Shown in pieces: positions 45,022-54,340 of a stretch of 64,000 bases of DNA (the stretch's first letter is position 1; every line of letters starts with the position of its first letter). A model generated the notes under the pieces. The model did no database searches. It was not told where the DNA came from and worked only from the letters and a program-made list of their open reading frames with translations. The stretch comes from Agarivorans sp. Toyoura001 (GTDB taxonomy: Bacteria; Pseudomonadota; Gammaproteobacteria; Enterobacterales; Celerinatantimonadaceae). Where the stretch lies: contig NZ_BJEQ01000020.1 in NCBI RefSeq assembly GCF_005405585.1, positions 17,850-81,849 on the forward strand. Direction: 5' to 3'. The position numbers were made by a program, and so were the translations under genes.

Positions 45022-45526
45022 TGAAGCAGTAGCGAATAAAACGAGCAGTACTGGTTTACGTTGGTTGTGGTTGAGTGTCGTGGTATTTGCACTTGACCAA
45101 ATCACTAAACTAGCAATAGCTAAAACTTTTGATTTATACGAGCGCGTAGAAGTAACTCCATTTTTTAACTTAGTATCGGTACGCAATTACGGTGCAGCCT
45201 TTAGCTTTTTAAGTGATGCTGGTGGCTGGCAACGTTGGTTTTTTACTGCTATCGCTATTTTTGTTAGTGGCTTATTGCTGTGGTGGATGAAGAAAACCCC
45301 TGCCAATCAAAAGTGGCAAGCGATTGCTTACGCCTTGGTGCTGGGGGGGGCCATTGGTAATGTAGTTGACCGTGTGGTGTTTGGTTACGTGATCGACTTT
45401 TTAGATTTTTATGTAGGCAGCTATCATTGGCCGTCTTTTAACGTAGCTGACTCTGCTATTTGTGTAGGCGCTGTGTTATTGGTGCTCGACAGCATTTTCT
45501 CGCCCCAGCCAAAGGACGCTAAATGA
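45014..45526 (+). CDS. lspA: Lipoprotein signal peptidase II
   Basis: 170-residue inner-membrane aspartyl peptidase that cleaves prolipoprotein signal peptides. The start MHNEAVANK is chosen because AAGGTGAG lies 10 bp upstream, within ileS; an earlier GTG has no such site. Four hydrophobic helices. The catalytic aspartates lie in [15 protein letters not shown] and [11 protein letters not shown]. It overlaps both ileS (8 bp) and fkpB (4 bp). Confidence 0.96.
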   Translation: MHNEAVANKTSSTGLRWLWLSVVVFALDQITKLAIAKTFDLYERVEVTPFFNLVSVRNYGAAFSFLSDAGGWQRWFFTAIAIFVSGLLLWWMKKTPANQKWQAIAYALVLGGAIGNVVDRVVFGYVIDFLDFYVGSYHWPSFNVADSAICVGAVLLVLDSIFSPQPKDAK

Positions 45527-45948
45527 TTCAGCAAGGAAGCAAAGTAGAACTTCATTTTGTATTGAAGTTAAGCGATGGATCGATTGCCGAAAGCACTTAC
45601 AATTACCCTAAGCCAGCTCAGCTGGTAGTGGGCGATGGAAGCTTAACCGAAGGTTTTGAAAGGTGTTTAGAGGGCTTAAAAGCTGGCGATAAAAGCCAAT
45701 TTGAACTCAGTGCAGAACAAGCCTTTGGCCCAAGTAATCCAGACAACATTAAGTATTTCGAGCGCAGTAAATTTGGCGACGAAGCCCCCGCAGAAGAAGG
45801 CAGTATTATTGCTTTTGCTCAACCTGACGGTAGCGAAATTCCTGGTATTGTGCGTGAAGTGACCGGTGATTCAGTGACAGTGGACTTTAATCATCCACTG
45901 GCTGGGCAAACGGTTATTTTTGAAGTAGAAATTTTAGCGGTTAATTAA
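45523..45948 (+). CDS. fkpB: FKBP-type peptidyl-prolyl isomerase (SlpA/FkpB)
   Basis: 141-residue cytoplasmic isomerase/chaperone with an FKBP core into which an IF (insert-in-flap) segment is placed: VELHFVLKLSDGSIAESTYN, LTEGFERCLEGLKAGDKSQF, GPSNPDNIKYFERSKF, and DFNHPLAGQTVIFEVEI near the end. It lacks the His-rich tail of SlyD. ATGA overlap with lspA; ispH begins 9 bp after it. Confidence 0.94.
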   Translation: MIQQGSKVELHFVLKLSDGSIAESTYNYPKPAQLVVGDGSLTEGFERCLEGLKAGDKSQFELSAEQAFGPSNPDNIKYFERSKFGDEAPAEEGSIIAFAQPDGSEIPGIVREVTGDSVTVDFNHPLAGQTVIFEVEILAVN

Positions 45949-45957
45949 GGATCGATA

Positions 45958-46902
45958 GTGGAAATACTGTTAGCTAATCCTCGTGGTTTTTGTGCTGGTG
46001 TTGACCGCGCTATCTCTATTGTAGAACGTGCTTTGGAAATGTTCGGCGCGCCTATTTATGTTCGCCATGAAGTGGTTCACAATCGCTATGTGGTGGACGG
46101 CCTGCGTAAACGCGGCGCCGAGTTTGTTGATGAACTTAGCGACGTACCAGAAGGCAGTATTTGTATTTTTAGTGCTCATGGCGTATCCCAAGCGGTGCGT
46201 GCTGAAGCTAAACAGCGTGGCTTAAAGATTTTTGATGCAACGTGTCCGCTAGTGACTAAAGTTCATATGGAAGTTACTCGAGCTAGCCGCAAAGGCATCG
46301 AATGTGTATTGATTGGTCACCATGGTCATCCAGAAGTAAATGGCACTATGGGCCAATACGACAACGCTGATGGTGGGATTTACCTAGTAGAAACAGTAGA
46401 CGATGTCGCCAGCTTAAGTGTTAAAAAGCCAGAGCAACTTTTTTACTGTACGCAAACCACCTTATCAGTTGATGATACCTCTGCCATCATTGATGCCTTG
46501 CGAGAAACCTTCCCGCATATTCAAGGTCCACGTAAAGATGATATTTGCTACGCGACCCAAAACCGCCAAGACGCGGTAAAAGATTTAGCCGAGAAATCTG
46601 ATGTGGTATTAGTGGTGGGTTCTAAAAACTCGTCTAATTCAAATCGCCTGCGAGAAAAAGCTGAGAAATCGGGTGCGGCAGCCTACTTGATTGACGGCGT
46701 TAGCGATATTAACTGCCAGTGGTTTAATGATGATACTAAGGTTGGTGTTACCGCTGGAGCATCTGCCCCAGAGATACTGGTTCAAGAAGTAGTATCAGGT
46801 TTAAAAGCCATGGGCGGTGTGACTGTTGTAGAAAATCCGGGGCGTGAAGAAAACACCATTTTTGAAGTTCCTGCTGAGTTACGAGTCACTCAAACTAACT
46901 AA
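45958..46902 (+). CDS. ispH: 4-hydroxy-3-methylbut-2-enyl diphosphate reductase
   Basis: 314-residue iron-sulfur enzyme for the last step of the MEP isoprenoid pathway, giving IPP and DMAPP. The cluster cysteines appear as C12 ([11 protein letters not shown]), a Cys near 96 ([11 protein letters not shown]) and one near 198 ([10 protein letters not shown]). The catalytic E near 126 lies in [17 protein letters not shown] start after AAGGA. Final gene of the murJ-ispH series, followed by a terminator. Confidence 0.98.
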   Translation: MEILLANPRGFCAGVDRAISIVERALEMFGAPIYVRHEVVHNRYVVDGLRKRGAEFVDELSDVPEGSICIFSAHGVSQAVRAEAKQRGLKIFDATCPLVTKVHMEVTRASRKGIECVLIGHHGHPEVNGTMGQYDNADGGIYLVETVDDVASLSVKKPEQLFYCTQTTLSVDDTSAIIDALRETFPHIQGPRKDDICYATQNRQDAVKDLAEKSDVVLVVGSKNSSNSNRLREKAEKSGAAAYLIDGVSDINCQWFNDDTKVGVTAGASAPEILVQEVVSGLKAMGGVTVVENPGREENTIFEVPAELRVTQTN

Positions 46903-46927
46903 TTGAGTTATCTCTCATTTAATCTAG

Positions 46928-46952
46928 AAAAGAAGGCATAGCCTTCTTTTTT
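46928..46952 (+). terminator. Terminator after ispH
   Basis: Stem AAAAGAAGGC/GCCTTCTTTT with an ATA loop, running into further T residues. Confidence 0.92.
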
Positions 46953-46961
46953 GCGCTATAC

Positions 46962-46987
46962 CCTAAAGACTTGGTCAACTCTTTAGG
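46962..46987. repeat. Inverted repeat upstream of the pil operon
   Basis: Perfect 8-bp arms CCTAAAGA (46962-46969) and TCTTTAGG (46980-46987), 48 bp before pilV. Possible operator or leader hairpin of the minor-pilin operon. Confidence 0.45.
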
Positions 46988-47034
46988 TTACCCCTATCGA
47001 ACATTTTTTAAGTGTTAAGAATAGGTAGATAGCG

Positions 47035-47598
47035 ATGCACATCTACTCAAAACCTCACCAAAGCGGTTTTACCCTCATTGAAGTGGTTATCACTTCTTTT
47101 ATCTTGGCTATTGGACTGCTGGCAGTGGTTGCTATGCAAGCTGTTGCTAAGCGCTCAAGTTTTGAAACCCATCAACGTACTATGGCGATGCTTTTAGCCG
47201 AAGACATGGTCGAACGCGTGCGCTTAAATCATATTGCTTGGCAAGCTAACAACCCCGCTACCGTCACTGTTGGTGAAGGTCAAGCTACACGAACCAAGCC
47301 TACCTGCGCGGAAAATAGCGGTTTAATGGCCGACTGCAGTTTAGCTGATGTAGTTAATTACGATCTTTACCATTGGGAGTATGGATTGCTGGCTAAATCT
47401 GCGGGCACAAAAGGCGGGCTAGTGAAACCCAATGGTTGCGTATTGTTAGCGGCTAACGGTGACTTAACGGTAGTTGTCACTTGGTTATCTCGGCAATCTC
47501 TTAGCGGGATTACCAGCGCTAACTCGGTCACTGCTAACTGTGGCGCTCAGTCCGATAAACGTCGGAAAATGGCGTTAAATACTAGGGTCAATTCATGA
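47035..47598 (+). CDS. pilV: Type IV pilus minor pilin PilV
   Basis: 187-residue minor pilin. The prepilin peptidase site is SG/FTLIEVVITSFILAIGLLAV with Glu at +5 of the mature protein, followed by a single hydrophobic helix and a soluble head with several Cys (PTCAENSGLMADC). PilV primes pilus assembly with PilW, PilX, PilY1 and PilE. First gene of the cluster; it overlaps pilW by 4 bp. A fimT/fimU gene, usually upstream, is absent here. Confidence 0.9.
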   Translation: MHIYSKPHQSGFTLIEVVITSFILAIGLLAVVAMQAVAKRSSFETHQRTMAMLLAEDMVERVRLNHIAWQANNPATVTVGEGQATRTKPTCAENSGLMADCSLADVVNYDLYHWEYGLLAKSAGTKGGLVKPNGCVLLAANGDLTVVVTWLSRQSLSGITSANSVTANCGAQSDKRRKMALNTRVNS

Positions 47599-48605
47599 AG
47601 CTATTTAACCAGCGCGGCTTCACGCTCATTGAATGGTTGATTGCGATTGTGATTGGCTTATTTCTTACCGCAGGCATTGGCAGCTTTTTAGTTGCCTCGC
47701 AACGTACCACCGAATCTACCTATCACAGCGAGCAAATGATGGAGAGTGGTCGTATTGCTATGCATCTAATCACTCGAGATTTACGCATGGTGGGATTTTT
47801 TGGCGAGTATACCGGTAACCCTATGGTGCGTGGCTCCGGCGTTACACTCCTTGCTACCGATATAAGCGCCGCCAACGATTGCGTCATTGACTGGGTTGGC
47901 GCCACCCCCGAAGGCTCGTTTCCGTCTACCGATGGCCGTTTTAGTGCTTTATTTGTTGGTCAAGTGAATGCCGCTAACTCACTGGATGGGCAATACACTT
48001 GCGTAAGCTCGCGCAGTGATTTGATTACCGATTCTGATGTTATTGGTATAAAGCGAGTCATTGGCTCTCCGATACAAAGTGCCGCGGATTTAGACGAGGA
48101 CCGCTATTACTTTGCTGCAAACACAGCCAGTTCACAAATCTTTACCAAAGATGATACTTGGCCTACTGAGGTTGCCATGCCGGGGCGACAGGTTTGGGAG
48201 TATCAACACATTGTTTATTACTTAGACGTTAGTGCGCAATCTGGCTTGCCAGTGTTACGCCAGTTGTACCTAGATAACAATAGCGGTATGCAAATACTCG
48301 GCTCAGGCCCATTGGTGGAGGGAATCGAGCGGATGCGGGTATTGCTTGGCGTGGATACAGACACTAGTAAAGACGGAGTAATTAACGATTTTGTGGCTGC
48401 TAGCAACGTTTCTCCCCAGCAGTGGAGTGAAGGGCGAGTCATTGGTGCGAAGGTATTTTTACTGGTGCGCTCTCTAACCGAAGATCAAAACTATACTAAT
48501 GAAAACAGCTATGAGTTGGGTGACGTATCGGTAGCAGCTGCTAACGATCATTATCGTCGGGCCCTATTTGAGTCCGTCGTGTCACTTAGGAATATGGTGT
48601 ATTAA
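47595..48605 (+). CDS. pilW: Type IV pilus minor pilin PilW
   Basis: 336-residue large minor pilin. Prepilin site RG/FTLIEWLIAIVIGLFLTAGIG, with Glu+5 kept. A long extracytoplasmic region (MESGRIAMHLITRDLRMVGFFG, VLLGVDTD, VKVFLLVR-type block) is typical of PilW. It overlaps pilV and shares one base with pilX (stop TAATG), so the three are co-translated. It takes part in the priming complex at the pilus base or tip. Confidence 0.9.
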   Translation: MKLFNQRGFTLIEWLIAIVIGLFLTAGIGSFLVASQRTTESTYHSEQMMESGRIAMHLITRDLRMVGFFGEYTGNPMVRGSGVTLLATDISAANDCVIDWVGATPEGSFPSTDGRFSALFVGQVNAANSLDGQYTCVSSRSDLITDSDVIGIKRVIGSPIQSAADLDEDRYYFAANTASSQIFTKDDTWPTEVAMPGRQVWEYQHIVYYLDVSAQSGLPVLRQLYLDNNSGMQILGSGPLVEGIERMRVLLGVDTDTSKDGVINDFVAASNVSPQQWSEGRVIGAKVFLLVRSLTEDQNYTNENSYELGDVSVAAANDHYRRALFESVVSLRNMVY

Positions 48606-49051
48606 TGAATCACGGCCTTCGCTACTTTCGCCAACAAGGCGCAGCATTGTTTGTCGCCATGTTGTTCTTACTTATTTTAAGTTTTTTAGGGGGAGTGTTA
48701 TTAAGCGCCGCTAACCAAGGCTTAAAAGTCGTGTCGGCAATGGGGGATCGCTTGGGTGCAGAGCACTCCCTAGAGGGAGAAATGAATCAGTTGATATGGG
48801 AGCCAAACTTACAAGGCGTTATTGGTTCGATGGCGCCATCAGCGTCGATGGCGGTATCTACAATGGTTACTGGGGCGAGCGGCAGCTTAATCCATACCGT
48901 AGATAGCGTATGCGCCCGCAGCTTTAGTGCCAGCAGCAACAACGCTATTACCCAATGTCGCTATATTCGAGTTGATGCTACCAAAAATTATGGAAAGGCT
49001 AATCGAGCATCCACATCCATCGCAGCGGGCATAGAGCAGCCAATATTGTGA
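48605..49051 (+). CDS. pilX: Type IV pilus assembly protein PilX
   Basis: 148-residue inner-membrane-anchored minor pilin. The N-terminus RQQGAALFVAMLFLLILSFLGG follows the PilX pattern, which lacks the TLIE box but keeps the hydrophobic helix. The soluble part is short and Ser/Ala-rich with two Cys (VCARSF, TQCRYIR). It begins inside the pilW stop and is followed by pilY1 after 51 bp with a new ribosome site. Confidence 0.82.
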   Translation: MNHGLRYFRQQGAALFVAMLFLLILSFLGGVLLSAANQGLKVVSAMGDRLGAEHSLEGEMNQLIWEPNLQGVIGSMAPSASMAVSTMVTGASGSLIHTVDSVCARSFSASSNNAITQCRYIRVDATKNYGKANRASTSIAAGIEQPIL

Positions 49052-49102
49052 ATCATAAACTGCACTTGATAAGCCAAATCAATACATAAAAGGAGAGAGC
49101 AG

Positions 49103-52100
49103 ATGAATGGTCATTTAAGGTCGGGGCTGCTTGCCTGTTTGTGCACAATGTCGGTAACTTGCCCTGTATGGGCAGACGACACTGAATTGTTTCTATTCGA
49201 CTTTAATAGCTTAAGTTCTGCTGATCCTAAAGTACTGATTATCTTTGATACCTCTGGCAGTATGGCGTGGAATATTACTACCCGCCAAGGCTACAATCGC
49301 GACAGCAGTGGCGACCTGAGTTACCAAGATTACCCCGTTGCTGTGAGCTCACAAAATAGCTTAGATAACGATTTTATTTACTTTACGGTTAATGGCGTAG
49401 ATGGCTCATATATCCCTACGGGTGCGAACGACGACCGCCGATTTATTTGGGACATCAACAACTGTGCAGCCTCATACGAAGCGCTTGCTAAAAATGGCAT
49501 CTTTACCGGCTATTTTCGTGAGCATCGGGTACAAGGTGGCACTGGATCTTGGGATAATGTTCGGCTGAACAACGGTGCTAATTACACCGTGCTTGATTGT
49601 ATGGATGACTATGAATTAGTCAGTGATGCTAGTGATGGTCGTTTATTGGATGAGAGCGGTGACCCACGAGCATTTACCGTTAAACTTCAAGAATCAGACG
49701 GCAGTTTTGTTGATAAAGTGGTATCCACCATTAATCCTGGCCAATATCGAGAAAGCAACAATTCCTATGTTGATGCACCTCAAGGTTACCCCATCAACGG
49801 CGCTTCTAATAATACCGAAGATTTTTATACACTGAATAAAACCGATGCAGAACAAACTACCAAAGATAGCTTTGATGATGGGTACCTAATTACTTTATAT
49901 AGCGCCAATTACCTTCGTTGGTATCATCATTCTGACGCCACAACTACGCGGCCACGAATTGAGATTGCTCAAGAAGCTCTGGCTAATGCGCTCGACACTA
50001 TCAACGGCGTGAGCTTTGGTTTGATGGTATTTAATACATCTAACCACGGTGGCCGAGTGATTAGAAGGATTCAAGCCGCGGATAATAACGATGGTTTGAT
50101 TACTGACGTGGTTGAGCTTGATGCCGATGGCGGCACGCCTCTCGTTGAGACGCTTATGGAAGCCAAGCGTTACTTTGCCGGAGAAACTGTAGTGTATGGC
50201 CTAGAGGGGCCAAGTGGGGCCAATAATCGCGATACCTCTATCGAATCTTCGGGCAGTTACATAACACCTTACGAAGTTGGCTGTGATAGCTCAATTAGCA
50301 TTATTTATATCACAGACGGGACGCCAACCGTTGATGCAGAAGAAAATGACAATGTAGGCAGTTTGCCAATTAATACTAACGGTGTGGCAGGGTGTGATGG
50401 TGCGGCTACTGTTAGTGCTTGTACTTGGAGCTCCCCAGTAAAATATGGTGAAGAACCAGACGCTGGAGAAACCGACAATCGCGCCAGTTCATATTTACCC
50501 GTACTGGCCAAATGGATGAATACCAATGACATCAATGGCGATGTAGATGGGCGCCAGTACGCTAAAATTTCTACTATTGGTTTTGGTGAAGATGTTATTG
50601 AAGGTGGCTCTGCGATGTTGATTGCAACGGCCGAAAATGCCGAGGGTCGTTTTTACCCTGCAGAGGGCGGGGTGGAGTTGGAGTCGGCATTGCGCCAAGC
50701 ACTCATTGGTATCTACGAAGAAAACTCATCGCTGGTTTCTCCTGCGGTGACTAGCAATAACTTCGACCGCACTCGAACGCTAGATAGAGTTTATTATGCG
50801 ATGTTTAAACCTTCGCTAACCCCTCGATGGCGAGGAAACCTGAAGAAACTCGAACTCTCTGCTGAAGGCTACATGGTGGACCAAAATGGTAATCCAGCAA
50901 TTGGTGCTGACGGTTCGATTATTGATGAAGCGAAAACCTTTTGGTCCTCAGTAAAAGATGGAAACAATGTTGAGCTTGGTGGGGTGGCCGATAGCTTAGC
51001 CAGTAACGATGCTCGCATGGTTTATTTCAATCAAAGCAATAGTGGCAATTTCGCCAACCTTAACTCAACTAACCTTGTCTCCAGAGCAAGCACTAGTGCC
51101 AATTTAGCTAATCATCTTGGGGTGGTGGAAACCGCTTTATCTGATCACATTAATTGGATACGAGGTAGTGACATTGACAATGATGATGGCGATAGCTTAA
51201 CAACTATTCGCAGTGATTTGATGGGCGACCCACTGCACTCTCGACCATTAGTGATTAATTATGGCCTGCGTAGTGGGGCCAGTGCGAGTAGTACCGACCC
51301 TGATGACATGGATATTCGTATATTGGTTGGGACCAATGGTGGTGCAATACATATGTTTAAGGATACGGGGTCTAGCGTTACAGAAAGTTGGGCTTTTTTT
51401 CCTTATGAGCTTTTAGGCCGGCAGTTAACCCTGCGAAATAATATTGCCAGTTCGCAACATGTTTACGGGGTGGATGGAACACCTACAGTGTTCTTAAAAG
51501 ATACCGATAATGATGGAAAATACAGCACTAGCGGCGATAAGGTGCTGGTATTTACTGGCTTGCGCAGAGGGGGAGATGCATATTATGCCATGGACCTTAC
51601 TCACCCCGATTTACCCAAAATGCTTTGGAAGATTGACAGTTCAAGCACTGGAATGTCGGAGCTGGGTCAAAGCTGGTCGCAACCTACTGTTGGTTATGTT
51701 CCGGGGCACACTAATCCGGTAGTGATATTTGGTGCTGGTTATGACGTAAACCAAGATTTAAGCAATCCGGCTATAGATGACAAAGGGCGAGGCGTTTTTA
51801 TTGTAGATGCCCTAGATGGCAGCTTAGTGTGGAGCCTAACCAATAGCGAAGATGATCGGCTAACACATAGCGTCCCAGCAAAAGTTGCCAGTTTAGACAG
51901 CGACGGTGATGGCAACATTGATCGTTTGTATTTTGGTGATATGGGCGGTCAGCTTTGGCGGATAGATTTACATTCTAACGACGAAGATAACTGGAAGATG
52001 ACGGCCTTGGCCAAGATTAGCGATGACTCCGTGCTTACCGATAAGAGGAAGTTTTTCACTGAGCCGGTAATTGTAAGAACCTACCTCAAAAAACTTACTC

Positions 52101-52846
52101 GGGTGACCACTGGTCAAGGTAGTGACCAAGTCACTATCACCGACTCCCAGCAGATCCCTTATGATGCGGTATTAATTGGCACAGGAGACCGAACTAAACC
52201 GGTCAGTGACAAAGACCCCGACGGGGTAAACAATCGCTTCTATATGTTTAGAGACTATAACGTGCAATCGACAAATTTCACGGCCTTGGATGACAACGAG
52301 CAGCCGATTGCAATTACGAGTAGTGATTTGTACAACATAACCAGTGACCCTATCGGTAGCTTAACTGATGAAACCGCAATAGAGACTCAGCTTATTGCAC
52401 TAGGGGCGTCTAAAGGCTGGGTACATAACCTTGTTGAAGATGGTGAGAAATCTTTGGGGGCAGCCCTAGTACTAGGCGGCGACTTGTATTTCACCTCCTT
52501 TATTCCAGAAACCACCAACTCAACCACCTGTACCATTCCTACGATTGGTACTGGGCGCACTTACGGTGTCAGTATGCATATTGGCACCAGTATCAATCAT
52601 AGCCGTTACTACGATGTAGATAACAAGGTACCGGATGATTTGATTATTCACTCAGGAGAAGACGAATCTGGCGAGTCGGTGATTCGTGTATTTGGGGGCG
52701 ACCCTGGCGAAGACCTACAGTTTGATGATGAAGACGAAGACCAGCAGCATACCTGTGAGCAAACTGGTTCGTGTCGAGAAGGCTCACGTGAAGCCAATAT
52801 GGATATGAGTCCCAAACAAATCTATTTTTACTTTGATGAGGGCTAA
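49103..52846 (+). CDS. pilY1: Type IV pilus tip adhesin/biogenesis protein PilY1
   Basis: 1247-residue exported protein. Signal peptide to about WA-24 (CLCTMSVTCPVWA). The vWA domain has the MIDAS motif DTSGSMAW near 49-56. The C-terminal half is a PilY1 beta-propeller with calcium loops such as DTDNDGKYSTSGDK near 800 and DSDGDGNIDRLYFGDMGGQL near 930-950. The very acidic tail contains FDDEDEDQQHTC. PilY1 sits at the pilus tip, promotes extension, adhesion and surface sensing. GGAGAGAG precedes the ATG; the stop abuts the pilE start. Confidence 0.92.
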   Translation: MNGHLRSGLLACLCTMSVTCPVWADDTELFLFDFNSLSSADPKVLIIFDTSGSMAWNITTRQGYNRDSSGDLSYQDYPVAVSSQNSLDNDFIYFTVNGVDGSYIPTGANDDRRFIWDINNCAASYEALAKNGIFTGYFREHRVQGGTGSWDNVRLNNGANYTVLDCMDDYELVSDASDGRLLDESGDPRAFTVKLQESDGSFVDKVVSTINPGQYRESNNSYVDAPQGYPINGASNNTEDFYTLNKTDAEQTTKDSFDDGYLITLYSANYLRWYHHSDATTTRPRIEIAQEALANALDTINGVSFGLMVFNTSNHGGRVIRRIQAADNNDGLITDVVELDADGGTPLVETLMEAKRYFAGETVVYGLEGPSGANNRDTSIESSGSYITPYEVGCDSSISIIYITDGTPTVDAEENDNVGSLPINTNGVAGCDGAATVSACTWSSPVKYGEEPDAGETDNRASSYLPVLAKWMNTNDINGDVDGRQYAKISTIGFGEDVIEGGSAMLIATAENAEGRFYPAEGGVELESALRQALIGIYEENSSLVSPAVTSNNFDRTRTLDRVYYAMFKPSLTPRWRGNLKKLELSAEGYMVDQNGNPAIGADGSIIDEAKTFWSSVKDGNNVELGGVADSLASNDARMVYFNQSNSGNFANLNSTNLVSRASTSANLANHLGVVETALSDHINWIRGSDIDNDDGDSLTTIRSDLMGDPLHSRPLVINYGLRSGASASSTDPDDMDIRILVGTNGGAIHMFKDTGSSVTESWAFFPYELLGRQLTLRNNIASSQHVYGVDGTPTVFLKDTDNDGKYSTSGDKVLVFTGLRRGGDAYYAMDLTHPDLPKMLWKIDSSSTGMSELGQSWSQPTVGYVPGHTNPVVIFGAGYDVNQDLSNPAIDDKGRGVFIVDALDGSLVWSLTNSEDDRLTHSVPAKVASLDSDGDGNIDRLYFGDMGGQLWRIDLHSNDEDNWKMTALAKISDDSVLTDKRKFFTEPVIVRTYLKKLTRVTTGQGSDQVTITDSQQIPYDAVLIGTGDRTKPVSDKDPDGVNNRFYMFRDYNVQSTNFTALDDNEQPIAITSSDLYNITSDPIGSLTDETAIETQLIALGASKGWVHNLVEDGEKSLGAALVLGGDLYFTSFIPETTNSTTCTIPTIGTGRTYGVSMHIGTSINHSRYYDVDNKVPDDLIIHSGEDESGESVIRVFGGDPGEDLQFDDEDEDQQHTCEQTGSCREGSREANMDMSPKQIYFYFDEG

Positions 52847-53278
52847 ATGAAACGTTCAATACTCGGCGTTACCTTGATTGAGTTAATGATTGCAGTGGCC
52901 ATTGTGGCTATTTTAGCGGCGGTGGGGTATCCCGCATATACTTCTTTTGTTGCTGAATCTCGCCGCACTGAAGCAATGAAAGAACTGGCTACTTTGGCGG
53001 TACTTCAAGAACAATATTATGCCGATAATGCAGAGTACTCTTCTACCCTGGCTGCTTTGGGGATGGCCGCTTCCGGCGCAACCAGCTACAACACCGAAAA
53101 TGCCTACTACTCTATTACGTTAACGGCTTCGTCAGCGAGCAGCACTTTTACGGTAAAAGCAACTGCTCAGGGTTCTCAAAGTACTGCAGATAAAGATTGC
53201 CGAAGTTTTTCTATAGATGACGAAGGGGCAAAAACTGCGCTTGATGCCCAGGGAAATGCGAATGCTGATTGCTGGTGA
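52847..53278 (+). CDS. pilE: Minor pilin PilE
   Basis: 143-residue type IV pilin-like protein. Prepilin site LG/VTLIELMIAVAIVAILAAVG, with Val rather than Phe at +1 and Glu+5 kept. YPAYTSFVAESRRTEAMKEL follows, as in PilE minor pilins. Cys in DKDCRSF and ANADCW at the end form the usual C-terminal disulfide loop. It begins at the base after the pilY1 stop. Confidence 0.88.
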   Translation: MKRSILGVTLIELMIAVAIVAILAAVGYPAYTSFVAESRRTEAMKELATLAVLQEQYYADNAEYSSTLAALGMAASGATSYNTENAYYSITLTASSASSTFTVKATAQGSQSTADKDCRSFSIDDEGAKTALDAQGNANADCW

Positions 53279-53282
53279 TTAT

Positions 53283-53573
53283 ATGAATAAATTACTTATA
53301 TTTTTGGTGCTTACACTGTCTGCAACAAGCAGTTGGGGCAAAACGGTTAAATGTTATATGGCGGGGAGCAATGGTATAGACCAAGTCATTATTGCTAGCC
53401 CTAAAGGTTTGAGTAATCTCGATGCGATTAGCGAGGAACTTAAAAAGCGATATACCGAACACCAGCCCACGGTTCAAAAGCTTGGCGGTATTGTTGAATT
53501 TGAATGTGTTGAGTTTAATGATAGCTTTAGCTCTGATATTGCCAATACACGCTTTGCTGAACTGCAGTATTAA
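53283..53573 (+). CDS. Small exported protein of the pil cluster, function unknown
   Basis: 96-residue protein. The start MNKLLIFLVLTLSATSSWG is chosen because it gives a clean signal peptide (cut after SWG-18) and lies 4 bp after the pilE stop. The ribosome site is weak. The mature part has two Cys (VKCYMAG, FECVEF) likely forming a disulfide, and no recognisable domain. Its position suggests a periplasmic accessory to the pilus. AACAGC/GCTGTT followed by T5 at 53572-53609 may end the transcript. Confidence 0.6.
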   Translation: MNKLLIFLVLTLSATSSWGKTVKCYMAGSNGIDQVIIASPKGLSNLDAISEELKKRYTEHQPTVQKLGGIVEFECVEFNDSFSSDIANTRFAELQY

Positions 53574-53586
53574 CAGCCTTTGGGTT

Positions 53587-54105
53587 TTAAATTGGGCAGC
53601 TGTTTTTTTCGCTATCAACAACAAAGCGAATGTTACCGCCTTTTGATACCACAACGCCGTCTATATATTGATTGTCATTAGAGCAAAAATATAAGCTACC
53701 AGAGTTACCTGCAATAAGACCATCACTGGCAAAAGACAGTGAGGTGACAGAGCCTTTAAAGCTGGTATTTCCCGCATCGGAAAATGGCTCGGCAGCTAAC
53801 AATACTTTTTCGCCTGCATCTAATTTTCCATTACTGTTGTCGTCGGCGAATACCGTTAATCCTGCGTTCATATTTCCACCGCAGTCGCTATTGTTGGTTT
53901 GCAAAGCACATACAACTACCCGCTGGTTTAGATTGATGGCTTGGCTGCGAGCAAAACGAACCTCTCGCATCATACGGTTGGTAGAGGCATCGGCCGCCAT
54001 TGATTGAAAGAGCGCATTCATGCTGGGCACACCTACTCCAAGTAAAATAACCGCGATGGCAATGGTTATCATGAGTTCCAAAAGAGTAAAACCAGCTTGT
54101 TTCAT
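53587..54105 (-). CDS. FimT/FimU-type (GspH) pseudopilin
   Basis: 172-residue minor pilin. Prepilin site AG/FTLLELMITIAIAVILLGVG, then PSMNALFQSMAADASTNRMMREVRFARSQAINLNQRVVVC, the typical GspH/FimT helix and head. The head has paired Cys (SDCGG, YFCSN, NSCPI). In most gammaproteobacteria this gene heads the pilVWXY1E operon; here it is at the 3' end, on the opposite strand, with its own promoter region. It should join the same pilus priming complex, and FimT members can bind DNA during uptake. Confidence 0.85.
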   Translation of the reverse strand: MKQAGFTLLELMITIAIAVILLGVGVPSMNALFQSMAADASTNRMMREVRFARSQAINLNQRVVVCALQTNNSDCGGNMNAGLTVFADDNSNGKLDAGEKVLLAAEPFSDAGNTSFKGSVTSLSFASDGLIAGNSGSLYFCSNDNQYIDGVVVSKGGNIRFVVDSEKNSCPI

Positions 54106-54340
54106 TCAAACGCTCGGTTGCTTTAAAGAGTATTGATTCTATAAGTGTATACCCTCACAGGCTGACTGCTTTTTTTGTGCATGAGCCTGTTCACGTTGAG
54201 ATGATTTTTATTGCCTATTTGCCACCTTTGGCAAATTTTAATCAAGCCTTTGTACGATTAATATCATGTCTTAGTGGGGTTAATAAAAATGTCATAAAGC
54301 TCCCCTATAAATGGCCGCGGATCTCCAGCGGTAACTAAAT

